Positions 17,401-24,638 of a stretch of 58,321 nt of DNA are shown here, piece by piece. The stretch is taken from positions 1 through 58,321 of the forward strand of contig JACNKN010000045.1 in the NCBI GenBank assembly GCA_014382015.1. Direction: 5' to 3'. Each line of letters starts with the position of its first letter. The first letter of the stretch is position 1. The notes beneath the pieces were generated by a model. That model did not search any database, had not been told where the DNA came from, and saw only the letters and a program-made list of their open reading frames with translations. The translations under genes and the position numbers were made by a program. The stretch comes from Fidelibacterota bacterium (GTDB lineage Bacteria; Fidelibacterota; Marinisomatia; Marinisomatales; TCS55).

Positions 17401-20400
17401 AGACATTAATCCGTACATTACCGGTTTTATTGGGAATCAAACTCAACTGATAGGTCCATATTGAATCGTTGGCACCCTGGGTCATGTCCGTATTTAGAAT
17501 CGTTGCCGTCGTATCGGGCCAGTAAATATTAATTTTTGGTTTGGTGACCGTATTCATATTGTCATTGAATTTGACTGTAATATCCACTGTATTATCCCCA
17601 AACCATACGGGATTAATCGAATAGCTGATGGCTGCTGTATCCCGGGCCAAATCTATTTCAACGGGACTCACTTGATCACCCCAAGTTGAATTACCGGCTG
17701 TATCGGTAGCAAAGACTCTAAAATAGCGATCAATTTCATATTCTAACACATCGACGCCATCCACTGTTTTCAATCCCTGATCATGAGTCAGAGGCGTTGA
17801 CACCGTTACCGTATCAGTCGAAGATCGGGTGGTATCATCGTCTAAGGTAATATATGCTCCAGCGGTGAGGTCATCTGAATCATCAGAATATATTTGAACT
17901 TTATATCCTACAGGGACATTGGTTATTACAAAAGAAGGTTGGGATGAATTGGTGATCCAATCAGTGGTTGATTCCCCTCCATTAGTTTCTGATGAAATTG
18001 CAGATAATATCGGTTTCGAAGGCGCTACATTGTCAAAGGTATATTTAAAACTGGTGCTGGTGGTACTTTCATTTCCGGCACTGTCGATTGCAAATGCGGC
18101 AAAAGTATATTGACCATTTTCAGTTAACTCTGTTGGGCCGCTGGCGGTCAGAAGTGCATAATCATCATCTGCATCTGAATTGGCTATCCATTCCAGGACG
18201 TCCGTGTTAGAAGTTGTTGATGTTCTGCCCAACCAAACACCATTGGTTACAAGTCCGGCTTTGGTTACTTTCACAATAATCGAATCACCAGAAGCAACTC
18301 CTTTGTATTGAAAATAGGGTGTATCATCGTAGCTAATATTGTCATCATTAGTTCCCGAATCTGTGTACCAGAGCTCAAATGTTGTTGGTGGATTTGGCGC
18401 TGTATTATCAATGGAAATTTCCTTAAAACTTCCACTGGCATTTCCCACATAATCTATCACAATAACCGTCCCCCGCGTCACTTCACCTGCACCTGCGGTA
18501 ATTGTAATTTTTGTATCACTATTAACAACAAAACTTCCTCCTAATCCACTGGAAGCCACGGCAGTGGCTAAATCGATGCCTCCAATGGTAATGGCTGAAG
18601 CATCACCCCCGTACGTCTGAAAGCCAATTCCGGTAATAATTGTTGTTTCACCACTTTTAATCCACCGATCAGATATAGAAGTAATTGTTGGTGCAGTATT
18701 ATCAATGGTTAAGTTCTGCCCGGTGCTGGTGCTCCAGTTACCAGCGGAGTCTTTTACGGTAATATTTGCAGCGGTCACTTCTCCTGAACCAGCTGTTATG
18801 CTTAAACTGGTTGCACTGCTTACTGTAAATGTGAGACCTGTTGGCGTGCTTCCCCCTACATATACTTGCATCGCTTCTATCGTTTGACTGGAGTTGGGAG
18901 TCGAAGTAACAAAGTCAGTCCCGGTAATGACAGATGTTTGCCCACTACCGATTACGGTTGTGGCAACATTACTTACGGTCGGTAAACTGTTATCAATTGT
19001 TAAATAAACCAAACTGGTACTTACATTCCCTGCTGCATCAGTAATTGTAACCAGGCCATCAGCAACTTCTCCTGAACCTGCTGTTAAAATGAGTGAAGAT
19101 GATGTGACGCTGGCATAGGTCATACCTGTGGGGACATTTCCCCCTACTTTAACATTTTGAATATCCCCACCCACTAAAAATCCAGATCCACTTACTGTCG
19201 TCGTTCCTGAAGATTTAATAGAAGCCACAGAAACCCCGGTTAAAACGGGTGCTGTATTATCAATCGTCAATAATTTTCCAGTTTCAGTACTGGCATTTCC
19301 TGCTCGATCTGTCACCACAACATTTAGCTCCGTCACTTCTCCTGAACCGGCAGTAATGGTAATTTGGGTATTGCTATCCACCACATACGTCATTCCAGCG
19401 GGAGTCGTGCCACCAATAGTTACCGTTAAGTCTGTCCCATTTGACGCGCCATCTACGGTAGTAAAAAATCCAGTCCCAGTCACGACAGAAGTACCGCCAC
19501 TTTTGATACTGGCTGTACCAATAGAGGTGATTGTTGGTTTAGTATTATCCACTGTTAATTTTACATTATCTGTAGATGCATTATCTGCAGGATCAGTCAC
19601 AACAATTTGGCCGTCGCTGATATCCCCGGTACCGCCCGTAATTGTAATTTGGGTATTGCTATCCACAGTATAGGTGAAAGTGGTAGAACCGGATGCATTC
19701 CCGCCCACAGTAACTGTCGATTCAGCCGTCCCGTTTTTAAAACCAACCCCTGTAACAATCGCAGTTGCACTGGACTTTATTGCTTTGGGCGTAACACTTG
19801 AAACTGTGGGTGCTGTATTATCTACATATACTGTATAATCTGAGACGGTATAAGCATTCCCTGCAAAATCAGTTATAATCAAATTCCCACTGGCATTTCC
19901 ACCACTACCATCGGCTAAGGTAATTTGTCCGCTATTATCTACAGTAACGGATCCATAAGTGGTCCAATTAGTGGGTCCCAACTTTACGGTAGCATCAGAA
20001 CTACCTATTGGCGTATTATTAAATCCTGTACCGGCAACCGTTATAGACCCACCCGTTTTTATGTGGATCAATTTATCGTTATCTGCATCAGGACTTAGAC
20101 TTGTCACGTTGGGCTCGGTATTATCTATAACCACAGGACCTGCATCCGTTGCTGAATTCCCCGCATTATCTAATATTTTAAGGGCGCCATTCACTTCACC
20201 AGAACCAGCGGTAATCGTAATGGATGTAGACGCAATAGATACTGTCATCCCCGTAGGCCAACTATCATTAATTAATACCTGTAAATCAGCCGAACTGCTG
20301 GACGTACCGGAACCAGCCGTGAACCCAGATCCAATGACTGTTATCGTTGCGCCCGATTTGACAATATCCGGGTCCGAATTACCATTTGCAGTTGGGTAAA

Positions 20401-21964
20401 TATTTGTTATAGCCGGATCAGAAGCATCAATCGTCAATAATTTTCCTGTATCGGTGCTCTCATTGCCCGCCGCATCTGTGACTGTTACATTTGCATCAGT
20501 AAAATCCGTAGACGCACCTGTAATAGTGATTTGGGTATTGCTATCGATAGATTTAATGGCATTCGTTCCATTAATATCTGTACCACCTAAACTGACGGCA
20601 GTGGCATTCCCATTATCTGTAAATCCTGTTCCTGTAATAATTGATGTGGCACCATTTTTTATATATTGCGTCGCCACATTTGTAACCGTTGGCAATGTAT
20701 TGTCTATGGTAAAGGTTGAACCAGTTCCTACATTTCCTGCTGCGTCTGTTACCACAACAGAACCATTCGTCACTTCAGTTGATCCTAATGTCATCGTTAT
20801 TTTAGTGCTTGTGTATGTTGCCGAAATACCTAATGTGGCTAAAGTACTTCCCCCTATCGTAACAGTTGGGTCCCCGCCATTTGTAAAACCTGATCCTCGA
20901 ATTTCTCGATCATCTCCCTCCTTGCCCAGTGCTTTCGCATTTCCTCCCGTATCTGTAATAGAAGATATAGATGGATTTGTATTATCAATGGCAATGGTTA
21001 CATTTGTTGCCGTACTGGTATTGCCGGCTTCATCAGTAACTCTTATTGCACTTGTACTCACATCTCCTGTTCCTGCAGTCAATGTGATATTCGTCTCATC
21101 AATGACAAGGAATGACCCAACTCCAGTCGTAGCATTATTTATTGTTAGAGTAGCAATTGGACTTGCAGGTGAAGATAAAAACCCAGAACCCACAATGGAT
21201 GCTGTAGATCCATTTTTAATAGCAGTATTTGGAGTTACAGAAGTAAGAACTGGAGATATATTATCCACAGTTAATGTTGCACCAGCTGTATTAGAATTTC
21301 CTGCAATGTCAGTTACAATGACAATACCTGTATAGTTACCAGCACCCACTTGGAATGTGAGTTCTGTATCAGAATTTATTGTGGGTGAAAAAGTATTACC
21401 ATCAATCGAGACGGTTTTATTTGTATTTGAAGGGGTTGCAAAACCTGAGCCTGTAAGGGTTACAGTCGTTCCTGTCTTTACATACGCATCATTAACCGAT
21501 GTTGCAACTGGAGCAGTTTTATCTATATAAAAAGCATTTGCAGCACCGAAACCACTCGTAACTGTTGCAGCTACTGTACCATGAAGCGAAAAGTCCGCAT
21601 TTAAACTTTGAATTTGAAAAAATAATTGATTTCCACTTGCAAAGGTAATGTTACTAGCGGCATTTATTGTTGTTTCATCAATAGTAAATGTAAATGCTGT
21701 GCTCGGGTTATTTGTAATACTACCAATATTATTCCAAGTACCTCCTCCATCCATATTCCCTTGTAGCCGATAGGCTCCACCATCGATAAAAGACGAAACA
21801 GTAAAAGTAAAACCATTCGTGGCGGATGCGGTTACATTGTAATAACCATTTGGAACCTGAGTCGTTGTTGCCCCATTTGCGCTAGCCGTTGTCTGTACAG
21901 AAGCAGATTGGGAATATAATAGAGGCCCAATAAAAATAAATACCAATATAAACTTTTTAATCAT
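14423..21964 (-). CDS. Giant T9SS-exported surface protein with 11 IPT/TIG-like repeats, 2513 aa
   Basis: A signal peptide (F-I-L-V-F-I-F-I-G-P-L-L-Y-S-Q) is followed by about 130 residues of Ig-like sequence. Eleven IPT/TIG-like repeats then run to roughly residue 1245. Each has a D-N-T-x-P-x-I-x-S-I...G-T-G-F opening and V-T-D-A-A-G-N-x-S-T near its end. Next come further Ig-like units and three or four cadherin-like domains (N-D-P-P-I-L-D-L, N-D-P-P-V-W-S-G). The last ~85 residues are a T9SS type A sorting domain (N-Y-P-N-P-F-N-P, then G-I-Y-F-V-H-L and K-K-I-M-L-M-R). T9SS domains of this kind are removed and the protein is fixed to or released from the outer membrane. Likely an adhesin or matrix protein; ligand unknown. 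Long antisense frames inside it are repeat shadows. Confidence 0.92.
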   Translation of the reverse strand: MIKKFILVFIFIGPLLYSQSASVQTTASANGATTTQVPNGYYNVTASATNGFTFTVSSFIDGGAYRLQGNMDGGGTWNNIGSITNNPSTAFTFTIDETTINAASNITFASGNQLFFQIQSLNADFSLHGTVAATVTSGFGAANAFYIDKTAPVATSVNDAYVKTGTTVTLTGSGFATPSNTNKTVSIDGNTFSPTINSDTELTFQVGAGNYTGIVIVTDIAGNSNTAGATLTVDNISPVLTSVTPNTAIKNGSTASIVGSGFLSSPASPIATLTINNATTGVGSFLVIDETNITLTAGTGDVSTSAIRVTDEAGNTSTATNVTIAIDNTNPSISSITDTGGNAKALGKEGDDREIRGSGFTNGGDPTVTIGGSTLATLGISATYTSTKITMTLGSTEVTNGSVVVTDAAGNVGTGSTFTIDNTLPTVTNVATQYIKNGATSIITGTGFTDNGNATAVSLGGTDINGTNAIKSIDSNTQITITGASTDFTDANVTVTDAAGNESTDTGKLLTIDASDPAITNIYPTANGNSDPDIVKSGATITVIGSGFTAGSGTSSSSADLQVLINDSWPTGMTVSIASTSITITAGSGEVNGALKILDNAGNSATDAGPVVIDNTEPNVTSLSPDADNDKLIHIKTGGSITVAGTGFNNTPIGSSDATVKLGPTNWTTYGSVTVDNSGQITLADGSGGNASGNLIITDFAGNAYTVSDYTVYVDNTAPTVSSVTPKAIKSSATAIVTGVGFKNGTAESTVTVGGNASGSTTFTYTVDSNTQITITGGTGDISDGQIVVTDPADNASTDNVKLTVDNTKPTITSIGTASIKSGGTSVVTGTGFFTTVDGASNGTDLTVTIGGTTPAGMTYVVDSNTQITITAGSGEVTELNVVVTDRAGNASTETGKLLTIDNTAPVLTGVSVASIKSSGTTTVSGSGFLVGGDIQNVKVGGNVPTGMTYASVTSSSLILTAGSGEVADGLVTITDAAGNVSTSLVYLTIDNSLPTVSNVATTVIGSGQTSVITGTDFVTSTPNSSQTIEAMQVYVGGSTPTGLTFTVSSATSLSITAGSGEVTAANITVKDSAGNWSTSTGQNLTIDNTAPTITSISDRWIKSGETTIITGIGFQTYGGDASAITIGGIDLATAVASSGLGGSFVVNSDTKITITAGAGEVTRGTVIVIDYVGNASGSFKEISIDNTAPNPPTTFELWYTDSGTNDDNISYDDTPYFQYKGVASGDSIIVKVTKAGLVTNGVWLGRTSTTSNTDVLEWIANSDADDDYALLTASGPTELTENGQYTFAAFAIDSAGNESTTSTSFKYTFDNVAPSKPILSAISSETNGGESTTDWITNSSQPSFVITNVPVGYKVQIYSDDSDDLTAGAYITLDDDTTRSSTDTVTVSTPLTHDQGLKTVDGVDVLEYEIDRYFRVFATDTAGNSTWGDQVSPVEIDLARDTAAISYSINPVWFGDNTVDITVKFNDNMNTVTKPKINIYWPDTTATILNTDMTQGANDSIWTYQLSLIPNKTGNVRINVSATDKAGNTNDNLATTDTFTLFLDNTPPDSSNIGTITALGDTSVVGWFNDATDSLKFIIPLSSTDSTLLNGGKLRIEANIQAKMADTWAAVNNNAGSTLDSIVERGTAVSFFRSRGNILSSLSGTLIQGDTIQFRATVFDRAGASTSGLPSTSVFVLDTIPPTIGTYITDTLFTAGGVFYPLKVNLDTTWTNDTISFGIKDWVDPLENNGNPSGVGRFEYGVYESQTNVKNGSYDLFRTFRKQTIQLDTVFTDTFALTHDRYYYTRVQAIDVAGNSSVINTDASKSSIVYRHNAYPIADAVPDTVAKEDILWEQLLTVNDKDLLTLRSDVFTYALTTMKLDTTSTPIDSAVVTGLDADVSTSGKVTFTPTKLDTADYVFRVIVTDNWTLKDTVDINITAAPVNDPPILDLSSIIKLTFLEGANSDSINLTQFSYDEDNDTTDLKYTFRIVSTLPGKGGFPTAKIGFLSDFTHEYKQSFVSKLVDEFPASTIIQKNNTFLVYAGEVDQFIDPIKVDSLVLSDSVFTWLTPTNPASNDTNYYTSSDMEVEFTVIDPDGLEDKDTVSFFINPINDPPVWSGVPDTIITENDSLYFDFANYLTDVDDSTLTISILPLTFGNNISIVPTKAYETKASGIEYSSNAHIDTVKFKPDTLWFGPTGPWVKNKTDSTLIQITAADGDTSAIDTFVVRVQRVPRPEIRMYVVQNNAFTNYYEIFLVDSVGKTKDLTLKVQSKAVTLDTAAAFTYVGHYNFKTKGTYTFEVAANGVVGDTTITQNLGLALAKMYGRWSGRSADGQFNVIGRNGAVDFDQSIMILDSTLFEPYFNDRASYLLGNEAFRFKKSVEISMPGQDDEMALYQRSTGTGWIELPSITQGNRVMAYTEKMGYFRMGPKTLIVPGQTALQQNYPNPFNPITTIEYDLGFVDGPLQKVTLTVYDILGRNVRVLVNQQQGIGRYRLKWNGKDQNGVPVSSGIYFVHLLTNMGRSQTKKIMLMR

Positions 21965-21987
21965 TCTAAAAAATTAAAGAAGTTAGA

Positions 21988-22728
21988 TTATAGATTAACG
22001 CCGATTGCAATAATCCCGTCCATCCAAGATACGGTACCGAGGCTATTTTTCGCAGAATCTTTAATGCCGAAAGCAGTCGTAGATCTAAGTCCGATTCGCA
22101 GGTCCAAAGCATTACCGATTGTCATTCCATATGAGTTTTCCGCAATGACACCAAATCCTTTTCCGATCATTCCTCCTCCTAACCGAACCTGCCCCGGCCC
22201 TGCAGGAAATGACAGAATACCCGTAATATGTACACCGGAATATGTACCACCAATCGGCTTATAATTGGTGAATTTGAATGTGCCTACTTCTGCCCCCAGG
22301 CGAAACCGGAACGGACCCATCTCCAGCAACATGGGAAATTCAAAGGTAGCACGAAAATCCATACCTGAGTTATAGGTTCTTAACTGATGGTTCACAAAAC
22401 CTGGAGAGGAGCCAATCAGGTTTAAGGTATATCCCATTTTGCTTGCCGCTTCCGAAACTGTTTCTTCCGGTTCTTCGAAATCTTCTGAAAAGCTCTCATC
22501 TCCTTCATCTTCTGCAAATTCATCGTCAGAGAATTCATCCCCAAATTCCTCGTCTTCCGAGAAATCAAATTCTTCGTCAAGCCCTGCATCTTCCTCCTCG
22601 TCTCCCCAGAATATTTCTTCAACTGAATCATCGTCATCCTGGGCTGAAAGTGTAGAAAATGGGGTGAATACCAAAAATAACCCCAGCAATAGTGAAATGG
22701 GTATTAATGTTTGCGTTTTATGCTTCAT
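21988..22728 (-). CDS. Outer membrane-type beta protein with highly acidic N-terminal segment, 246 aa
   Basis: A signal peptide (L-I-P-I-S-L-L-L-G-L-F-L-V-F-T-P-F, with cleavage probably after L-S-A) leads into about 65 residues dominated by aspartate and glutamate. The remaining ~150 residues read as amphipathic beta strands (F-R-F-R-L-G-A-E-V-G-T-F, V-R-L-G-G-G-M-I-G-K-G-F-G) ending I-A-I-G-V-N-L, as small beta-barrels do. The acidic part may bind calcium or other cations. It is 23 bases upstream of the giant T9SS protein gene and likely co-transcribed with it. Confidence 0.78.
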   Translation of the reverse strand: MKHKTQTLIPISLLLGLFLVFTPFSTLSAQDDDDSVEEIFWGDEEEDAGLDEEFDFSEDEEFGDEFSDDEFAEDEGDESFSEDFEEPEETVSEAASKMGYTLNLIGSSPGFVNHQLRTYNSGMDFRATFEFPMLLEMGPFRFRLGAEVGTFKFTNYKPIGGTYSGVHITGILSFPAGPGQVRLGGGMIGKGFGVIAENSYGMTIGNALDLRIGLRSTTAFGIKDSAKNSLGTVSWMDGIIAIGVNL

Positions 22729-22857
22729 ATCTTAATCCATGTTTAATGGTTTTCCATTAAAGGACGTACTTATATCCGTGCACTCTATCTAAGAATACGT
22801 ACGTTGTCCAGAGAGAATTTATCATTTTGGAATCATAAGAGCAATAATATATATAAC

Positions 22858-22887
22858 ATAAATAATTTAATCTGTGACTCAGGTCAA
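22858..22887 (-). promoter_or_regulatory. Possible promoter for the 22.7-13.3 kb transcription unit
   Basis: On the minus strand TTGACC (22887-22882) is a good -35 hexamer. It is followed 17 bases later by TATTTA, a weak -10, within a very AT-rich stretch. It lies about 155 bases before the ATG at 22728. The call is tentative because the promoter consensus of this lineage is unknown. Confidence 0.25.
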
Positions 22888-22920
22888 ATGAGTATGGATC
22901 AAAATATATCTGAATTAAAA

Positions 22921-23148
22921 TGTAGCCCGTACGGGAGTCCCCGCCTGCCCTCCCGATGGTCGGGAGCGGGCAGGGAACCCTAATAGAATAATACTTAGTT
23001 CAATGATTTATATATATGTGGATAAAAAATATTGTGTAGCCCGTACGGGAGTCCCCGCCTGCCCTCCCGATGGTCGGGAGCGGGCAGGGAACCCTAATAG
23101 AATAATACTTAGTTCAATGATTTATATATATGTGGATAAAAAATATTG
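22921..23148. repeat. Two tandem 114-bp repeats carrying split tRNA-Glu 3' fragments
   Basis: Bases 22921-23034 and 23035-23148 are identical as far as I can read. Each begins with the last 17 bases of the adjacent tRNA-Glu (on plus, TAGCCCGTACGGGAGTC). A 35-bp palindromic insert follows (22940-22974 and 23054-23088; inner stem TCCCGA-TGG-TCGGGA inside CCTGCCC...GGGCAGG). Then come GAACCC, the next bases of the tRNA gene, and about 54 bp of AT-rich sequence. The intact tRNA-Glu starts right after the second unit. The array fills most of the gap between 22729 and 23150, where no other gene is seen. Confidence 0.9.
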
Positions 23149-23150
23149 TG

Positions 23151-23222
23151 TAGCCCGTACGGGAGTCGAACCCGTGTTACTGCCTTGAGAGGGCGGCGTC
23201 CTAACCACTAGACGAACGGGCC
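23151..23222 (-). tRNA. tRNA-Glu (anticodon CTC)
   Basis: A 72-base tRNA with acceptor GGCCCGT/ACGGGCT, D-loop AGTGGTTA, anticodon loop CTCTCAA and T-arm CGGGTTCGACTCCCG. The anticodon stem CCGCC/GGCAG contains one C-A mismatch (position 28-42). Its 3' end is duplicated twice just downstream. Confidence 0.93.
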
Positions 23223-23262
23223 ATTTTTAACAGTAAACTAATATATAGTACAAATTAAATCG

Positions 23263-23336
23263 TACGCCCGGGAGGATTCGAACCCCCAACCTTCTGGTCC
23301 GTAGCCAGACACTCTATCCAGTTGAGCTACGGGCGC
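23263..23336 (-). tRNA. tRNA-Arg (anticodon ACG)
   Basis: A 74-base tRNA with acceptor GCGCCCG/CGGGCGT, discriminator A, anticodon loop CTACGGA and T-loop TTCGAAT. Its A34 should be converted to inosine by TadA, which is encoded at 13304-13762. Confidence 0.95.
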
Positions 23337-23353
23337 ATAATTTGGTGAGTGGT

Positions 23354-23382
23354 AACTGGTGAATAGTATTAATCTACCAGTT
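23354..23382. repeat. Inverted repeat with GGTAACTGGTG motif
   Basis: AACTGGT at 23354 pairs with ACCAGTT at 23376 across 15 bases. The left arm sits inside GGTAACTGGTG, which recurs at 32134 as part of a similar inverted repeat. It lies between tRNA-Arg and tRNA-Gln. Confidence 0.5.
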
Positions 23383-23409
23383 CCAACTCCCCCAAAATAC
23401 CAACATGAG

Positions 23410-23480
23410 CTGGGGTGCAGGGAATCGAACCCCGACCCTCAGAACCAGAATCTGATGTCCTACCGTTAGACGACACCCCA
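23410..23480 (-). tRNA. tRNA-Gln (anticodon CTG)
   Basis: A 71-base tRNA with acceptor TGGGGTG/CACCCCA, discriminator G, anticodon loop TTCTGGT and T-arm CGGGGTTCGATTCCCTG. It heads the tRNA cluster Gln-Arg-Glu on the minus strand. Its synthetase gene glnS is about 5 kb away. Confidence 0.95.
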
Positions 23481-23561
23481 AATAATTCCTTAAAAAAGCG
23501 TTCGGAATTTACTGAGTACTAATTACCAGCCAAACTTAAAAAGTCATAAAAAGTAATAAAA

Positions 23562-24608
23562 TCAATCAAATAAATATTCTCTTACCTGTAGGATATCTTT
23601 ATTTTTATAATCCTGAATCCATGCTACAACTTTTAATCCTGAAATTTGCCAGGAAAAATCGGGATGATCAATCCATTCCGAACGCATGGTCCAAGTAAAT
23701 GATTCTTTCGTATCTGATCCACTGATCAAATTGATACTCTTCCCTGTAAGCCCTGTAAGCAATTCAATGACTGCATTATGGTGTTCGGTTAAACCATTGG
23801 CAGAGCCGGGATATTTTATTGTATCCATTACAGCTGCAACAAACAATCGTAAATCCTGAGAGTCAGTTGTTGTTTTAACCGCATCCATTGTGACGGTAAA
23901 TGTAATATCATTTCCTGTTCGGGCTCCATCCAGAGAAATACCAAACATACCCACTTTTTCTATATAATCCCGGGGATCTTCCTTCCAGTTGATTGTGTTG
24001 GATCCCGAATCTTTTCCATTCGTGAACATATGGGGTGTATAATTATTCCCGTAGTAGGTATTTCTCGCCCTGTTCATCGCCGTATTGGCTAAATAAATGG
24101 GGTCATTCCCCTGCCCTGGCCACCAGACATGATAATAAATTCTGGTCCAAATCGAATCAATATCTGCACCCACATAATTAACTGTGGCCGGTTTTAAGGA
24201 TGCATTCAAAATCCGCTCCGCGGATGCACAGGGTCCTCATGTGCTGGATGTAAACATTTCACTTAATACACGACGACGTTTAGTGGTTACTATTATTTCC
24301 GACATGCCCTGGATATTTTCTACTGTGGCGTAGATATTAGCGACACCCTGGCCAATCCCAGTCACCAAGCCTTCTTTCGTGATGGTGGCCACCCCTTCAT
24401 TTGTGGATGACCAAGTGACTGGTACATCCATAGCCATATTTTCTTTGTCGATGACAAGCGCATTTAGCTGCACCGTCTGACCCGCCTGTAGGACTTGACT
24501 CAATGGAGATATAACTATCGTCTCCGGTTCTTGAGTCACAGTTCTTTTATCTTCGCACGACCAAAGGATAAATAATGAGATGAAAAGGTATGGTAATGTT
24601 TTATTCAT
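23562..24608 (-). CDS. Big_2/thioredoxin-like (Omp28-type) lipoprotein, selenoprotein with U-G-P-C active site, 348 aa
   Basis: Two open frames (24608-24237 and onward from 24236) are in the same frame, separated by a single TGA at 24237-24239. Read through, the sequence is R-V-L-S-E-M-F-T-S-S-T-U124-G-P-C127-A-S-A-E-R-I-L. This is the thioredoxin-type active site usually written T-x-x-C-G-P-C in Omp28-like proteins, with selenocysteine for the first cysteine. N-terminal parts are a lipoprotein signal (F-I-L-W-S-C, C18) and a Big_2 Ig-like domain (~30-110; V-T-W-S-S-T-N-E-G-V-A-T-I). Residues 128-348 supply the rest of the Omp28-like fold. A SECIS-like hairpin follows the TGA. It should act in the periplasm or at the outer membrane as a thiol oxidoreductase. 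It is followed upstream by porin-like and TlpA genes. The alternative, a pseudogene broken at exactly this codon, is less likely. Confidence 0.9.
24211..24225 (-). promoter_or_regulatory. Putative bacterial SECIS hairpin of the thioredoxin-like selenoprotein
   Basis: Eleven bases after the TGA the message forms AUCCGC-GGA-GCGGAU, a perfect six-pair stem with a three-base loop starting with G. Spacing and loop G match bacterial SECIS elements. The hairpin of the SelW-like gene has the same three-base, G-first loop (GUA). Confidence 0.65.
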
Positions 24609-24638
24609 GAAGTTGCCTAAACGTATGGTTAAAATTAA

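Noticed and set aside
20454..21335. Long plus-strand frame (293 codons) and several others between 15 and 21 kb
   Set aside because: They are antisense readings of the IPT repeats, rich in V, P and T, with no ribosome sites. The minus-strand protein is clearly real.
22921..23148. CRISPR array
   Set aside because: Only two directly abutting 114-bp copies without spacers, and they contain tRNA fragments.
23003..23188. 61-codon plus-strand frame
   Set aside because: It is a translation of the tandem repeats and tRNA-Glu, with the same peptide occurring twice.
24237..24239. TGA as a nonsense mutation creating a pseudogene
   Set aside because: It falls exactly on the redox cysteine codon, the downstream frame is intact for 224 codons, and a hairpin with SECIS features follows. 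A second gene shows the same pattern.
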